Shown here piece by piece: positions 56,981 through 64,000 of a stretch of DNA of 64,000 nucleotides; positions within the stretch are counted from its first letter, which is position 1, and the number at the start of each line of letters is the position of its first letter. The notes beneath the pieces were generated by a model that saw only the letters and a list, made by a program, of their open reading frames with translations, had not been told where the DNA came from and made no database searches. The stretch comes from Sutcliffiella horikoshii. Lineage in GTDB: Bacteria > Bacillota > Bacilli > Bacillales > Bacillaceae_I. Made by a program: the position numbers and the translations under genes. Location: the NCBI RefSeq assembly GCF_019931755.1, contig NZ_CP082918.1, positions 1,840,001 through 1,904,000 on the forward strand. The letters are read 5' to 3'.

Positions 56981-57398
56981 GTTACTTAATATCATGATCA
57001 TTATCCTTCTTGGAATATCACTTATAGGAGTAATCGCATTGGTTACTGTGGATAAATTCTATGCGGATGAATCAACTGATGAGCCCACCATTGATGAAAT
57101 CATAAAATACTCCGTTGATTTTGATGAAATGACAACGAACCTGCAAAGCGGGGGCTATGTACGTTTAAAGATGAAAGTCCAAACAGATAGTAAAAAAGCG
57201 ACGGAAGAACTATTGAAAAGAGATTTCCAGGTTCAAAACATCGTGATACACCAAATTGCCAGCAAGACTGCTTCTGATTTTGAAGGTGGAAAAGGTCTGA
57301 CGCAACTTGAAGAGGAAATTCAACAAAAAATCAATGAAGTGATGCAGGACGGAGAAATCGTGAAAGTCTATACAACCTCCTTTCTTCTTCAAAATTAA
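56967..57398 (+). CDS. fliL: Flagellar protein FliL
   Basis: Membrane protein that supports stator function and motor torque. One membrane helix at about residues 7-29, then an extracellular domain with VDFDEMTTNLQSGGYVRLKM. It is 143 residues from the ATG at 56967, with TTGGAGGG upstream inside swrD. Confidence 0.92.
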   Translation: MFGNKLLNIMIIILLGISLIGVIALVTVDKFYADESTDEPTIDEIIKYSVDFDEMTTNLQSGGYVRLKMKVQTDSKKATEELLKRDFQVQNIVIHQIASKTASDFEGGKGLTQLEEEIQQKINEVMQDGEIVKVYTTSFLLQN

Positions 57399-57436
57399 TC
57401 ACCCAAGAGATCCATGTAAATTAGGAGGTGGTGGAT

Positions 57437-58435
57437 ATGTCGACAGAAGTGATGTCACAAAGTGAAATCGATGCGCTTCTTTCTGCCCTATCGACAGGGG
57501 AAATGAACGCCGAGGAGCTAAAGAAGGAAAATCAGGAGAAAAAAGTTAAAGTTTATGACTTTAAAAGGGCGCTTCGGTTTTCCAAAGATCAAATCAGAAA
57601 TTTAACAAGAATACATGAAAACTTTGCTAGATTGTTAACGACCTATTTTTCTGCTCAACTGCGTACCTACATACAAATCAGTGTTGCATCTGTAGATCAA
57701 CTGCCATATGAAGAATTCATTCGTTCGATACCTAAAATGACCATTCTGAATGTATTTGAAGTGGCACCGCTTGAAGGAAGGGTAGTTCTTGAAATAAACC
57801 CAACGATTGCGTATGCAATGCTTGACAGGCAACTTGGAGGCAAGGGAACGGGCGTTAATAAAGTGGACAGCTTAACAGAAATAGAAACAAAGCTTATGAC
57901 AACGCTTTTTGAGGGAGCCATTGAGAATTTCGGCGAAGCATGGGATACGATAGCGGACATTCAACCGTTTCTTTCAGATTTAGAAGTGAACCCGCAGTTT
58001 CTTCAATTAGTTTCTCCGAATGAAACAGTAATAGTCATTTCCATGAATATTACCATTGGGGAAGTAACAGGGATGATCAATATATGTATTCCGCATGTGG
58101 TTTTAGAACCGGTCATTCCAAAATTATCTGCTCACTATTGGATGGAAGAGAAAAACAAAGTGAGGCAGGATCATGAGATAGCAACTCTTGAAAAAGCAAT
58201 CCGGGCAACTGCATTAACGGTTACGACTGAATTGGGGCACTCAGAAATATCTTTTTCAGATCTGTTGAATATAACGATTGGCGATGTCCTTCCATTACAA
58301 CAGAAAATAGATGAGCCCATAATTGTCAAAGTGGATAATAAACCTAGTTTTTATGGACAGGTCGGTCAGGTAAAGAAAAATATGGCCGTACAGATTTTAG
58401 AAAAAATCAAGGAGGGATACGAGGATGATGAGTGA
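57437..58435 (+). CDS. fliM: Flagellar motor switch protein FliM
   Basis: C-ring switch protein that binds phosphorylated CheY. The N-terminal CheY-binding motif is MSQSEIDALLSAL (about 6-18). The middle domain is CheC-like and the C-terminal domain (from about 250) is SpoA/FliN-like. It is 332 residues, the B. subtilis length, from the ATG at 57437 after AGGAGG. It overlaps fliY by 11 bases. Confidence 0.95.
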   Translation: MSTEVMSQSEIDALLSALSTGEMNAEELKKENQEKKVKVYDFKRALRFSKDQIRNLTRIHENFARLLTTYFSAQLRTYIQISVASVDQLPYEEFIRSIPKMTILNVFEVAPLEGRVVLEINPTIAYAMLDRQLGGKGTGVNKVDSLTEIETKLMTTLFEGAIENFGEAWDTIADIQPFLSDLEVNPQFLQLVSPNETVIVISMNITIGEVTGMINICIPHVVLEPVIPKLSAHYWMEEKNKVRQDHEIATLEKAIRATALTVTTELGHSEISFSDLLNITIGDVLPLQQKIDEPIIVKVDNKPSFYGQVGQVKKNMAVQILEKIKEGYEDDE

Positions 58436-59657
58436 TGGAATGTTATCTCAAGACGAGATAGATGCGTTGCTTCGAGGTACAGATAACAACAATGAAGAAC
58501 CCCTCTTTGTTGATCTTAATATTGAAGAATATCTATCTACAATGGAGCAGGATGCGCTTGGCGAAATTGGCAATATATCGTTTGGCAGTTCCGCAACCGC
58601 TTTATCCACTTTATTGAATCAAAAAGTTCAAATTACAACACCAAAGGTCACTTTGGTAGAGAAAAGCAGGCTGGAAAGTGAATTTCCAGATCCTTATGTA
58701 GCAATAAGAGTGAGTTACACAGAAGGTTTTTCTGGTTCTAACATACTAGTAGTCGAACAAAAGGATGCTGCCATCATTGCAAATCTGATGCTTGGAGGAA
58801 CAGGGGAAAGCCCTCAAAGTGAATTTGATGAAATTCACCTGAGTGCCGTCCATGAAGCAATGAATCAGATGATGGGTTCTGCCGCTACCTCGATGTCGAC
58901 TGTGTTCGCAAAAAAGATTGATATTTCACCACCTTCTGTTATGTTAATCGATTTTAAAGCAGGAGATGGAACGGTGGAAATGCCGGAAGATGAACTACTG
59001 ATCAAGGTGGCATTTTCCATTAAAATCGGAAAATTGATTGACTCATCCATCATGCAAATACTTCCCTATCCCTTTGCAAAGAAATTAGTGGAGGAGCTTC
59101 TGCACCGCGATGATGAAACCAGTCAAGCTTCAGAAGTTATCCAAGAAACAGAAACACCAACAAGTCAAGTAAGTGAACCTTCCTATGAACAACGGAATCA
59201 AGCACAAACGGCTTCCACTGCAGATTATTATCATAGGGAAGAAGAGCGTTCGATGACAGAAACTCCAATAAGAGAACATGCTTATGCAGGCGGGCATGAA
59301 AGGCCTAGCAATCCTGCACCAAGACCGCAGCAAGCAGTTAATGTGCAACCTGCAGTGTTCTCAAGTTTTGAGACAACAACGGTGGAAGAATCTGAACCTA
59401 ATAACTTAAATATGCTCTTGGATATACCTCTTCAGGTTACGGTGGAACTAGGAAGAACGAAGCGTTCTGTCAAAGACATCCTTGAATTGTCAACGGGCTC
59501 CATTATTGAACTGGATAAGCTTGCAGGGGAACCGGTGGATATTCTTGTCAATAATAAACTTATCGCTCAAGGTGAAGTGGTAGTGATAGATGAGAGTTTT
59601 GGAGTAAGAGTAACAGATATTGTAAGTCAAACAGATAGAATCAGAAAACTTCGATAG
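58425..59657 (+). CDS. fliY: Flagellar motor switch phosphatase FliY
   Basis: C-ring protein of Gram-positive bacteria that joins a CheY-P phosphatase with a FliN-like domain. The N-terminal LSQDEIDALLRG binds CheY-P. Two CheC active sites are visible: GEIGNISFGSSATALS and HEAMNQMMGSAATSMS. A low-complexity linker (about 225-320) leads to the C-terminal SpoA domain (LDIPLQVTVELGRTKRSVKDIL). It is 410 residues. Two ATGs (58425, 58428) are possible. Confidence 0.94.
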   Translation: MMSDGMLSQDEIDALLRGTDNNNEEPLFVDLNIEEYLSTMEQDALGEIGNISFGSSATALSTLLNQKVQITTPKVTLVEKSRLESEFPDPYVAIRVSYTEGFSGSNILVVEQKDAAIIANLMLGGTGESPQSEFDEIHLSAVHEAMNQMMGSAATSMSTVFAKKIDISPPSVMLIDFKAGDGTVEMPEDELLIKVAFSIKIGKLIDSSIMQILPYPFAKKLVEELLHRDDETSQASEVIQETETPTSQVSEPSYEQRNQAQTASTADYYHREEERSMTETPIREHAYAGGHERPSNPAPRPQQAVNVQPAVFSSFETTTVEESEPNNLNMLLDIPLQVTVELGRTKRSVKDILELSTGSIIELDKLAGEPVDILVNNKLIAQGEVVVIDESFGVRVTDIVSQTDRIRKLR

Positions 59658-59675
59658 ATCCTAGGAGGAAATAAC

Positions 59676-60038
59676 ATGAGTAAAAGAATTTTAATTGTTG
59701 ATGACGCGGCATTTATGAGAATGATGATAAAGGATATCCTGACGAAAAACGGCTATGACGTTGTTGGTGAAGCAGCGGATGGCGTGCAAGCGGTGGAAAA
59801 ATACAAAGAACACCACCCAGATCTAGTTACAATGGATATCACCATGCCTGAAATGGACGGAATCACTGCCCTTAAAGAAATCAAAGCGATCAATCCGAAT
59901 GCAAAAGTCATCATGTGTTCTGCAATGGGGCAGCAAGCAATGGTTATTGATGCAATCCAGGCGGGTGCGAAAGACTTCATCGTAAAACCTTTCCAGGCGG
60001 ATCGAGTGATTGAAGCTATCCACAAAACTCTTTCATAG
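59676..60038 (+). CDS. cheY: Chemotaxis response regulator CheY
   Basis: Receives phosphate from CheA and binds the motor switch; in B. subtilis this promotes counter-clockwise rotation. A single receiver domain of 120 residues. The phospho-acceptor is Asp54 in VTMDITMPEMDG; acidic Asp9 and Asp10, and Lys in VKPF, complete the site. AGGAGG precedes the ATG. It directly follows the gene for its phosphatase FliY. Confidence 0.95.
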   Translation: MSKRILIVDDAAFMRMMIKDILTKNGYDVVGEAADGVQAVEKYKEHHPDLVTMDITMPEMDGITALKEIKAINPNAKVIMCSAMGQQAMVIDAIQAGAKDFIVKPFQADRVIEAIHKTLS

Positions 60039-60049
60039 AGGTGTCTGTT

Positions 60050-60721
60050 TTGTATGCCAACAAGATTTTACGTAGTTTACTAGTTGTGGCTTTTCTTTTT
60101 TTGCTGCCGATAACAGGCTTTGCAAATGAGAAAGAAGGTCTGAAAAACAGTGTATATAACCAAATACAAGACCAAAAGCCACAAACTGATCAATCAGAAG
60201 GAGACTTGAACGCTCCTTCTTTAGATGAACAGGAAATGCTGGAGCAAAAGCCGCCATCTGTTTCTATATTTGATTTTATTAAGATGATATTCGCCCTGCT
60301 CTTTGTATTGGCTTTGCTTTATGGAGCCTTAAAACTAATCAATAGCAGAAACAAGTTTGATAGCGGACGTTCGGTTGAAAATATTGGTGGGACGAACCTC
60401 GGAAACAACAAATCTCTTCAACTTGTGAAAGTTGGAAACAGTGTGTTGGTTGTTGGGGTGGGAGACTCCATCAATCTGCTGAAAGAAATAACAGATGAAC
60501 AAGAACGTGAACAACTGATTCAGTCCTACAGGGACCGTTCAGAGAATATGACAATCAATTCCGATAAGCTGTCAAGTATGGTGGAAAAGGTCAAAGGAAT
60601 GAAGAAAACAAAAAGCAAATCAAGCTTTTCATCTCTTTTACAAGATCAATTAGGTCAATTATCTAAAGATCGGAAAAAGAAGTTGACTGAAATGGATGAT
60701 AAAAAGGAGTATGGGCAATGA
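60050..60721 (+). CDS. fliO: Flagellar biosynthesis protein FliO (FliZ in B. subtilis)
   Basis: Supports assembly of the FliP export gate. It has a signal-like N-terminal hydrophobic segment (about 5-25), a second membrane helix at about 73-92 ([21 protein letters not shown]) and then the FliO domain ([20 protein letters not shown]). I chose the TTG at 60050, 8 bases after AGAGGTG; the GTG at 60041 lies within that site. It is 223 residues. It overlaps fliP by 4 bases. Confidence 0.87.
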   Translation: MYANKILRSLLVVAFLFLLPITGFANEKEGLKNSVYNQIQDQKPQTDQSEGDLNAPSLDEQEMLEQKPPSVSIFDFIKMIFALLFVLALLYGALKLINSRNKFDSGRSVENIGGTNLGNNKSLQLVKVGNSVLVVGVGDSINLLKEITDEQEREQLIQSYRDRSENMTINSDKLSSMVEKVKGMKKTKSKSSFSSLLQDQLGQLSKDRKKKLTEMDDKKEYGQ

Positions 60722-61383
60722 CGGAATTCATGGAACTGTTTAGTGGAAATGAAGCGTCGACTGTCTCCACATCCGTACAGCTATTATTATTACTTACTGT
60801 TTTCTCTTTAGCACCGGCGATACTTATTTTGATGACAAGTTTTACGAGGATAATTATTGTATTATCGTTTGTCCGGACATCACTTGCCACCCAATCGATG
60901 CCGCCAAACCAAGTACTTATCGGCCTTGCATTGTTTTTAACTTTTTTTATTATGGCACCAACATTTTCACAAGTGAACGATCAGGCATTACAGCCTCTTT
61001 TCAATGAAGAAATTACCCTTGATGAGGCATATGAAAAAGCGAGCATCCCTTTAAAGGAATTCATGAGCAAACATACGAGGCAAAAGGACCTGGCTTTATT
61101 TATCGATTATGCAGGAATGGAAAGACCTGAAAGTATTGAAGATATACCTCTTACCGTTCTTGTCCCGGCGTTTGCCATCAGTGAATTGAAAACCGCCTTT
61201 CAGATTGGTTTTATGATCTTTATTCCCTTCCTTGTCATTGACATGGTTGTTGCAAGTGTTTTGATGAGTATGGGGATGATGATGTTGCCGCCTGTTATGA
61301 TTTCCTTGCCGTTCAAGATTTTATTGTTCGTCCTTGTGGATGGTTGGTATTTAATTGTGAAATCTTTATTGCAAACATTTTGA
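60718..61383 (+). CDS. fliP: Flagellar export gate protein FliP
   Basis: Main subunit of the export gate in the MS ring. Four membrane helices. The family motif [23 protein letters not shown] appears as [20 protein letters not shown] near residues 27-46, followed by [20 protein letters not shown]. It is 221 residues. Start overlaps fliO (ATGA). Confidence 0.95.
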   Translation: MTEFMELFSGNEASTVSTSVQLLLLLTVFSLAPAILILMTSFTRIIIVLSFVRTSLATQSMPPNQVLIGLALFLTFFIMAPTFSQVNDQALQPLFNEEITLDEAYEKASIPLKEFMSKHTRQKDLALFIDYAGMERPESIEDIPLTVLVPAFAISELKTAFQIGFMIFIPFLVIDMVVASVLMSMGMMMLPPVMISLPFKILLFVLVDGWYLIVKSLLQTF

Positions 61384-61396
61384 ATGAGGTGTAAAA

Positions 61397-61666
61397 ATGA
61401 GCCCGGAATTTGTAATATCTATGGCAGAACGAGGAGTATATACTATTCTATTAATTAGCGCACCTCTTCTGATATTGGCTTTGGTCGTGGGCTTAATTGT
61501 AAGTATCTTTCAAGCAACCACCCAGATCCAAGAGCAAACCCTGGCATTTATACCGAAAATTGTAGCGGTATTGGTGGGATTGGTTGTTTTTGGTCCGTGG
61601 ATGCTGTCCAACATGCTTTCCTATGCTTTGGAAATCTTCAATAATATTCACCGGTATGTGAGTTAG
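61397..61666 (+). CDS. fliQ: Flagellar export gate protein FliQ
   Basis: Small gate protein with two membrane helices. The family motif LALVVGLIVSIFQATTQIQE then TLAFIPKIVAV is present. It is 89 residues, full length. It follows fliP by 13 bases. Confidence 0.94.
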   Translation: MSPEFVISMAERGVYTILLISAPLLILALVVGLIVSIFQATTQIQEQTLAFIPKIVAVLVGLVVFGPWMLSNMLSYALEIFNNIHRYVS

Positions 61667-61670
61667 TCCC

Positions 61671-62447
61671 ATGCTAGAATGGGTGAACTATTTTCCAGCA
61701 TTTTTATTGGTTTTGACAAGAGTGACTGCATTTTTTGTTACCCTGCCACTCTTTTCTTATCGGAATGTACCTTCCACTTTTAAAGTGGGTCTTGGTTTTT
61801 TCTTTGCACTTGTTATGTCCTTTTCGTTGGACCTCCCGATCATAGGGATTGATGGCACATATATTTTGTTGGTCATAAAAGAGTTAATGGTAGGGTTGCT
61901 GATAGGTCTAGTCGCATATATGGTTTTAACTGCCATTCAAATAGCAGGCGGATTCATTGACTTTCAAATGGGCTTTGCGATTGCCAATGTCATTGATCCG
62001 CAAACAGGCATACAGAGTCCCATCATGGGCCAATTCTTCTATACATTCGCCTTACTGCTTCTTTTAGCTGTTAACGGGCACCACTTAATGATGGATGGTA
62101 TTTTTTACAGCTACGAACTGATAGCGGTCACTCAAGCTTGGATACCACTTGGGGAAGCACAAGTATTTGAGTTTGTGCTAAGGACAATCAACACCATGTT
62201 TGTCATAGCACTGCAACTTGCCATCCCGATAGTCGGGGTACTATTTTTAGTTGATGTGGCATTGGGGATCGTCGCTAGGACGGTTCCGCAGCTTAATGTT
62301 TTTGTGGTTGGTCTTCCATTGAAGATAGGGGTTAGTTTTATTACGATCATATTTTCTCTCACCATCCTTTTCACACTGTTTTATAAACTCTTTGAACTCA
62401 TGCTTTATACCATGAGAGGCTTAATGGAATTGCTTGGAGGTATCTAG
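61671..62447 (+). CDS. fliR: Flagellar export gate protein FliR
   Basis: Gate protein with about six membrane helices. It begins MLEWVNYFPAFLLVLTRVTA and has FIDFQMGFAIANVIDPQTG, the family motif. It is 258 residues. The ATG at 61671 lies 4 bases after the fliQ stop. flhB begins right after its stop. Confidence 0.94.
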   Translation: MLEWVNYFPAFLLVLTRVTAFFVTLPLFSYRNVPSTFKVGLGFFFALVMSFSLDLPIIGIDGTYILLVIKELMVGLLIGLVAYMVLTAIQIAGGFIDFQMGFAIANVIDPQTGIQSPIMGQFFYTFALLLLLAVNGHHLMMDGIFYSYELIAVTQAWIPLGEAQVFEFVLRTINTMFVIALQLAIPIVGVLFLVDVALGIVARTVPQLNVFVVGLPLKIGVSFITIIFSLTILFTLFYKLFELMLYTMRGLMELLGGI

Positions 62448-63536
62448 ATGACAAATTGGGTTAGGTTAGACCTGCAGTATTTCAGTGGTGAAAAGACGGA
62501 GAAAGCTACACCGAAAAAGAAGCAGGATACAAGGAAAAAAGGACAGGTTGCCAAAAGCGCAGATGTGAACACTTCCTTTGTATTAATTGCAGTTTTCTTA
62601 TGTCTGTTTGCTATCGGCCCTTGGATGAAGGTAGAGATCTTAAAGCTGTTTGAGCATTCCTTCCGCGTTTATCTGCTCGAGGAAGTGACTGTCCAAAAAG
62701 TTCATATGATATTTCTGGAGTTGATCATGCAATTGATCTGGATCGTCGGACCAATTATGCTTGCTGCTGTCCTTGGAGCAGTCATAGCAAATTATCTCCA
62801 AGTAGGTCCATTATTCTCGACAGAAGCGATACATATGAAACTCAATAAGCTAGATCCAATACAAGGATTCAAACGGATTTATTCCGTTCGAGCCATAGTC
62901 GAATTTGTTAAGTCCATGCTTAAAATTGTTTTTGTAGGGGTTATCACTTTTTCTATTTTGTGGATGAGTTTAGAGGAAGTGCTGATTCTATCGCAAAAGA
63001 ATTTACATGAAGCGTTTGCCTTCTTAGGGACCTTGACAGTGAGAATGGGGCTATTTGCAGGAGGAGCATTACTGTTTTTATCCATTTTCGATTATTTATA
63101 TCAAAAGTATGATTATGAAAAAAACATCCGAATGTCCAAGCATGATGTAAAGGATGAGTACAAGAAAGCGGAAGGTGATCCGCTGATTAAATCAAAAATC
63201 AAGCAAAAACAAAGGGAAATGGCGATGCAGAGGATGATGCAGGACGTTCCTCAGGCAGATGTCATCATTACAAATCCAACCCATTATGCGATTGCATTGA
63301 AATACGATGAATCAAAAGGTGATGCGCCGATCGTGCTTGCTAAAGGCGTGGATTATGTCGCTAAGAAGATTAAAGAGAAAGCAAAAGAGCATAACATTGT
63401 TACAGTGGAAAATAAACCGCTGGCAAGGTCTCTTTATAGCCAGGCCGAAATAGGAGATGCCATTCCCGAAGAGTTCTTTCAAGCGGTTGCGGAGATTCTG
63501 GCATATGTTTACCGGTTACAAAATCAAGTGAAATGA
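62448..63536 (+). CDS. flhB: Flagellar export gate protein FlhB
   Basis: Controls the switch of export specificity. It begins with the typical LQYFSGEKTEKATPKKKQDTR, has four membrane helices up to about residue 215, and the autocleavage motif NPTHYAIALKYDE with Asn276 and Pro277. The cytoplasmic end after the cleavage site matches the ylqH product. It is 362 residues. The ATG follows the fliR stop directly. Confidence 0.95.
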   Translation: MTNWVRLDLQYFSGEKTEKATPKKKQDTRKKGQVAKSADVNTSFVLIAVFLCLFAIGPWMKVEILKLFEHSFRVYLLEEVTVQKVHMIFLELIMQLIWIVGPIMLAAVLGAVIANYLQVGPLFSTEAIHMKLNKLDPIQGFKRIYSVRAIVEFVKSMLKIVFVGVITFSILWMSLEEVLILSQKNLHEAFAFLGTLTVRMGLFAGGALLFLSIFDYLYQKYDYEKNIRMSKHDVKDEYKKAEGDPLIKSKIKQKQREMAMQRMMQDVPQADVIITNPTHYAIALKYDESKGDAPIVLAKGVDYVAKKIKEKAKEHNIVTVENKPLARSLYSQAEIGDAIPEEFFQAVAEILAYVYRLQNQVK

Positions 63537-63566
63537 TGGTCGAAAGAAAAGGAGAGATAGAAGTCT

Positions 63567-64000
63567 ATGTCAGCTAGAGATTTATCCGTATTACTTAGTG
63601 TCATTCTGATTATTGCCATGTTAATTATTCCTTTTTACCCATGGATGCTAAGTATTTTTATCATTATTAATATCTCCCTTGCTCTGATCGTTCTATTAAC
63701 AACCATGAATATACAAGAGCCTTTGCAATTCTCCATATTTCCGTCCTTGCTTTTATTACTAACACTGTACAGGTTAGGTCTAAACGTTTCTACGACAAGA
63801 TCCATTCTGAGTGAAGGTACTGCGGGTACTGTTGTAGAAACGTTTGGAACATTTGTGGTAGGTGGCAATGTGGTCGTTGGACTTGTTGTATTTATCATTT
63901 TGGTGGTTATACAGTTTGTTGTTATTACGAAAGGTGCAGAACGTGTCTCAGAGGTGGCTGCACGTTTTACATTGGATGCAATGCCAGGGAAACAAATGAG
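63567..64000 (+). CDS. flhA: Flagellar export protein FlhA, N-terminal part
   Basis: Cut off by the window end. The visible 144 residues hold the first four or so membrane helices, with the motif [21 protein letters not shown] and the cytoplasmic loop [26 protein letters not shown] that is typical of FlhA/SctV. AAGGAGAG precedes the ATG at 63567. It follows flhB by 30 bases, as in B. subtilis. Confidence 0.94.
   Translation, partial: MSARDLSVLLSVILIIAMLIIPFYPWMLSIFIIINISLALIVLLTTMNIQEPLQFSIFPSLLLLLTLYRLGLNVSTTRSILSEGTAGTVVETFGTFVVGGNVVVGLVVFIILVVIQFVVITKGAERVSEVAARFTLDAMPGKQM

Overview
The window is a housekeeping stretch of a low-G+C, spore-forming Firmicute of the family Bacillaceae. Gene order follows the Bacillus subtilis priA-to-flhA region almost gene for gene. 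The diagnostic genes are spoVM (26 codons), fapR, codY, swrD, fliY and the prpC-prkC pair. No rRNA, tRNA, CRISPR array, prophage or transposase gene was seen. All genes except rpmB lie on the + strand.

Layout. (1) 1-9.8 kb: the end of priA, then def, fmt, rsmB, rlmN, prpC, prkC, rsgA, rpe, an unrecognised 61-codon gene and thiN. This set covers replication restart, N-terminal formyl processing, rRNA methylation, Hanks-type kinase/phosphatase signalling, 30S maturation, the pentose phosphate pathway and thiamine. (2) 9.9-16.5 kb: spoVM, rpmB (minus strand), yloU, fakA, sdaAB, sdaAA, recG. (3) 16.5-21.8 kb: the FapR lipid regulon (fapR-plsX-fabD-fabG-acpP) with a clear FapR operator, then rnc. 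(4) 21.9-31.3 kb: smc, the SRP genes ftsY/ylxM/ffh, and rpsP, khpA, rimM, trmD, rplS. (5) 31.4-38.3 kb: a signal peptidase, rbgA, rnhB, a FliK-like/FlhB-tail-like pair (ylqG, ylqH), sucCD with a cre site, dprA. (6) 38.8-46.0 kb: topA, trmFO, xerC, hslV, hslU, codY. (7) 46.3 kb to the end: the fla/che operon from flgB to flhA, which runs off the window.

The most unusual content is non-coding. A family of five G+C-rich, dyad-symmetric 125-133 bp elements sits in three intergenic regions (recG/fapR, fabG/acpP, ftsY/ylxM). At two loci a minus copy and a plus copy face each other across an 86-88 bp spacer, giving a composite of about 340 bp present twice. The outer stem arms differ in sequence between copies but stay complementary, which is the pattern expected of a selected structure.

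Other points of note: a hairpin that would bring a distant Shine-Dalgarno next to the swrD start; a hook protein FlgE with an inserted helical middle of about 190 residues; a perfect 15-bp hairpin touching the xerC ribosome binding site; and a cre-like site between sdaAB and sdaAA. Everything here comes from reading the sequence and from general knowledge of the families. No database search was run.
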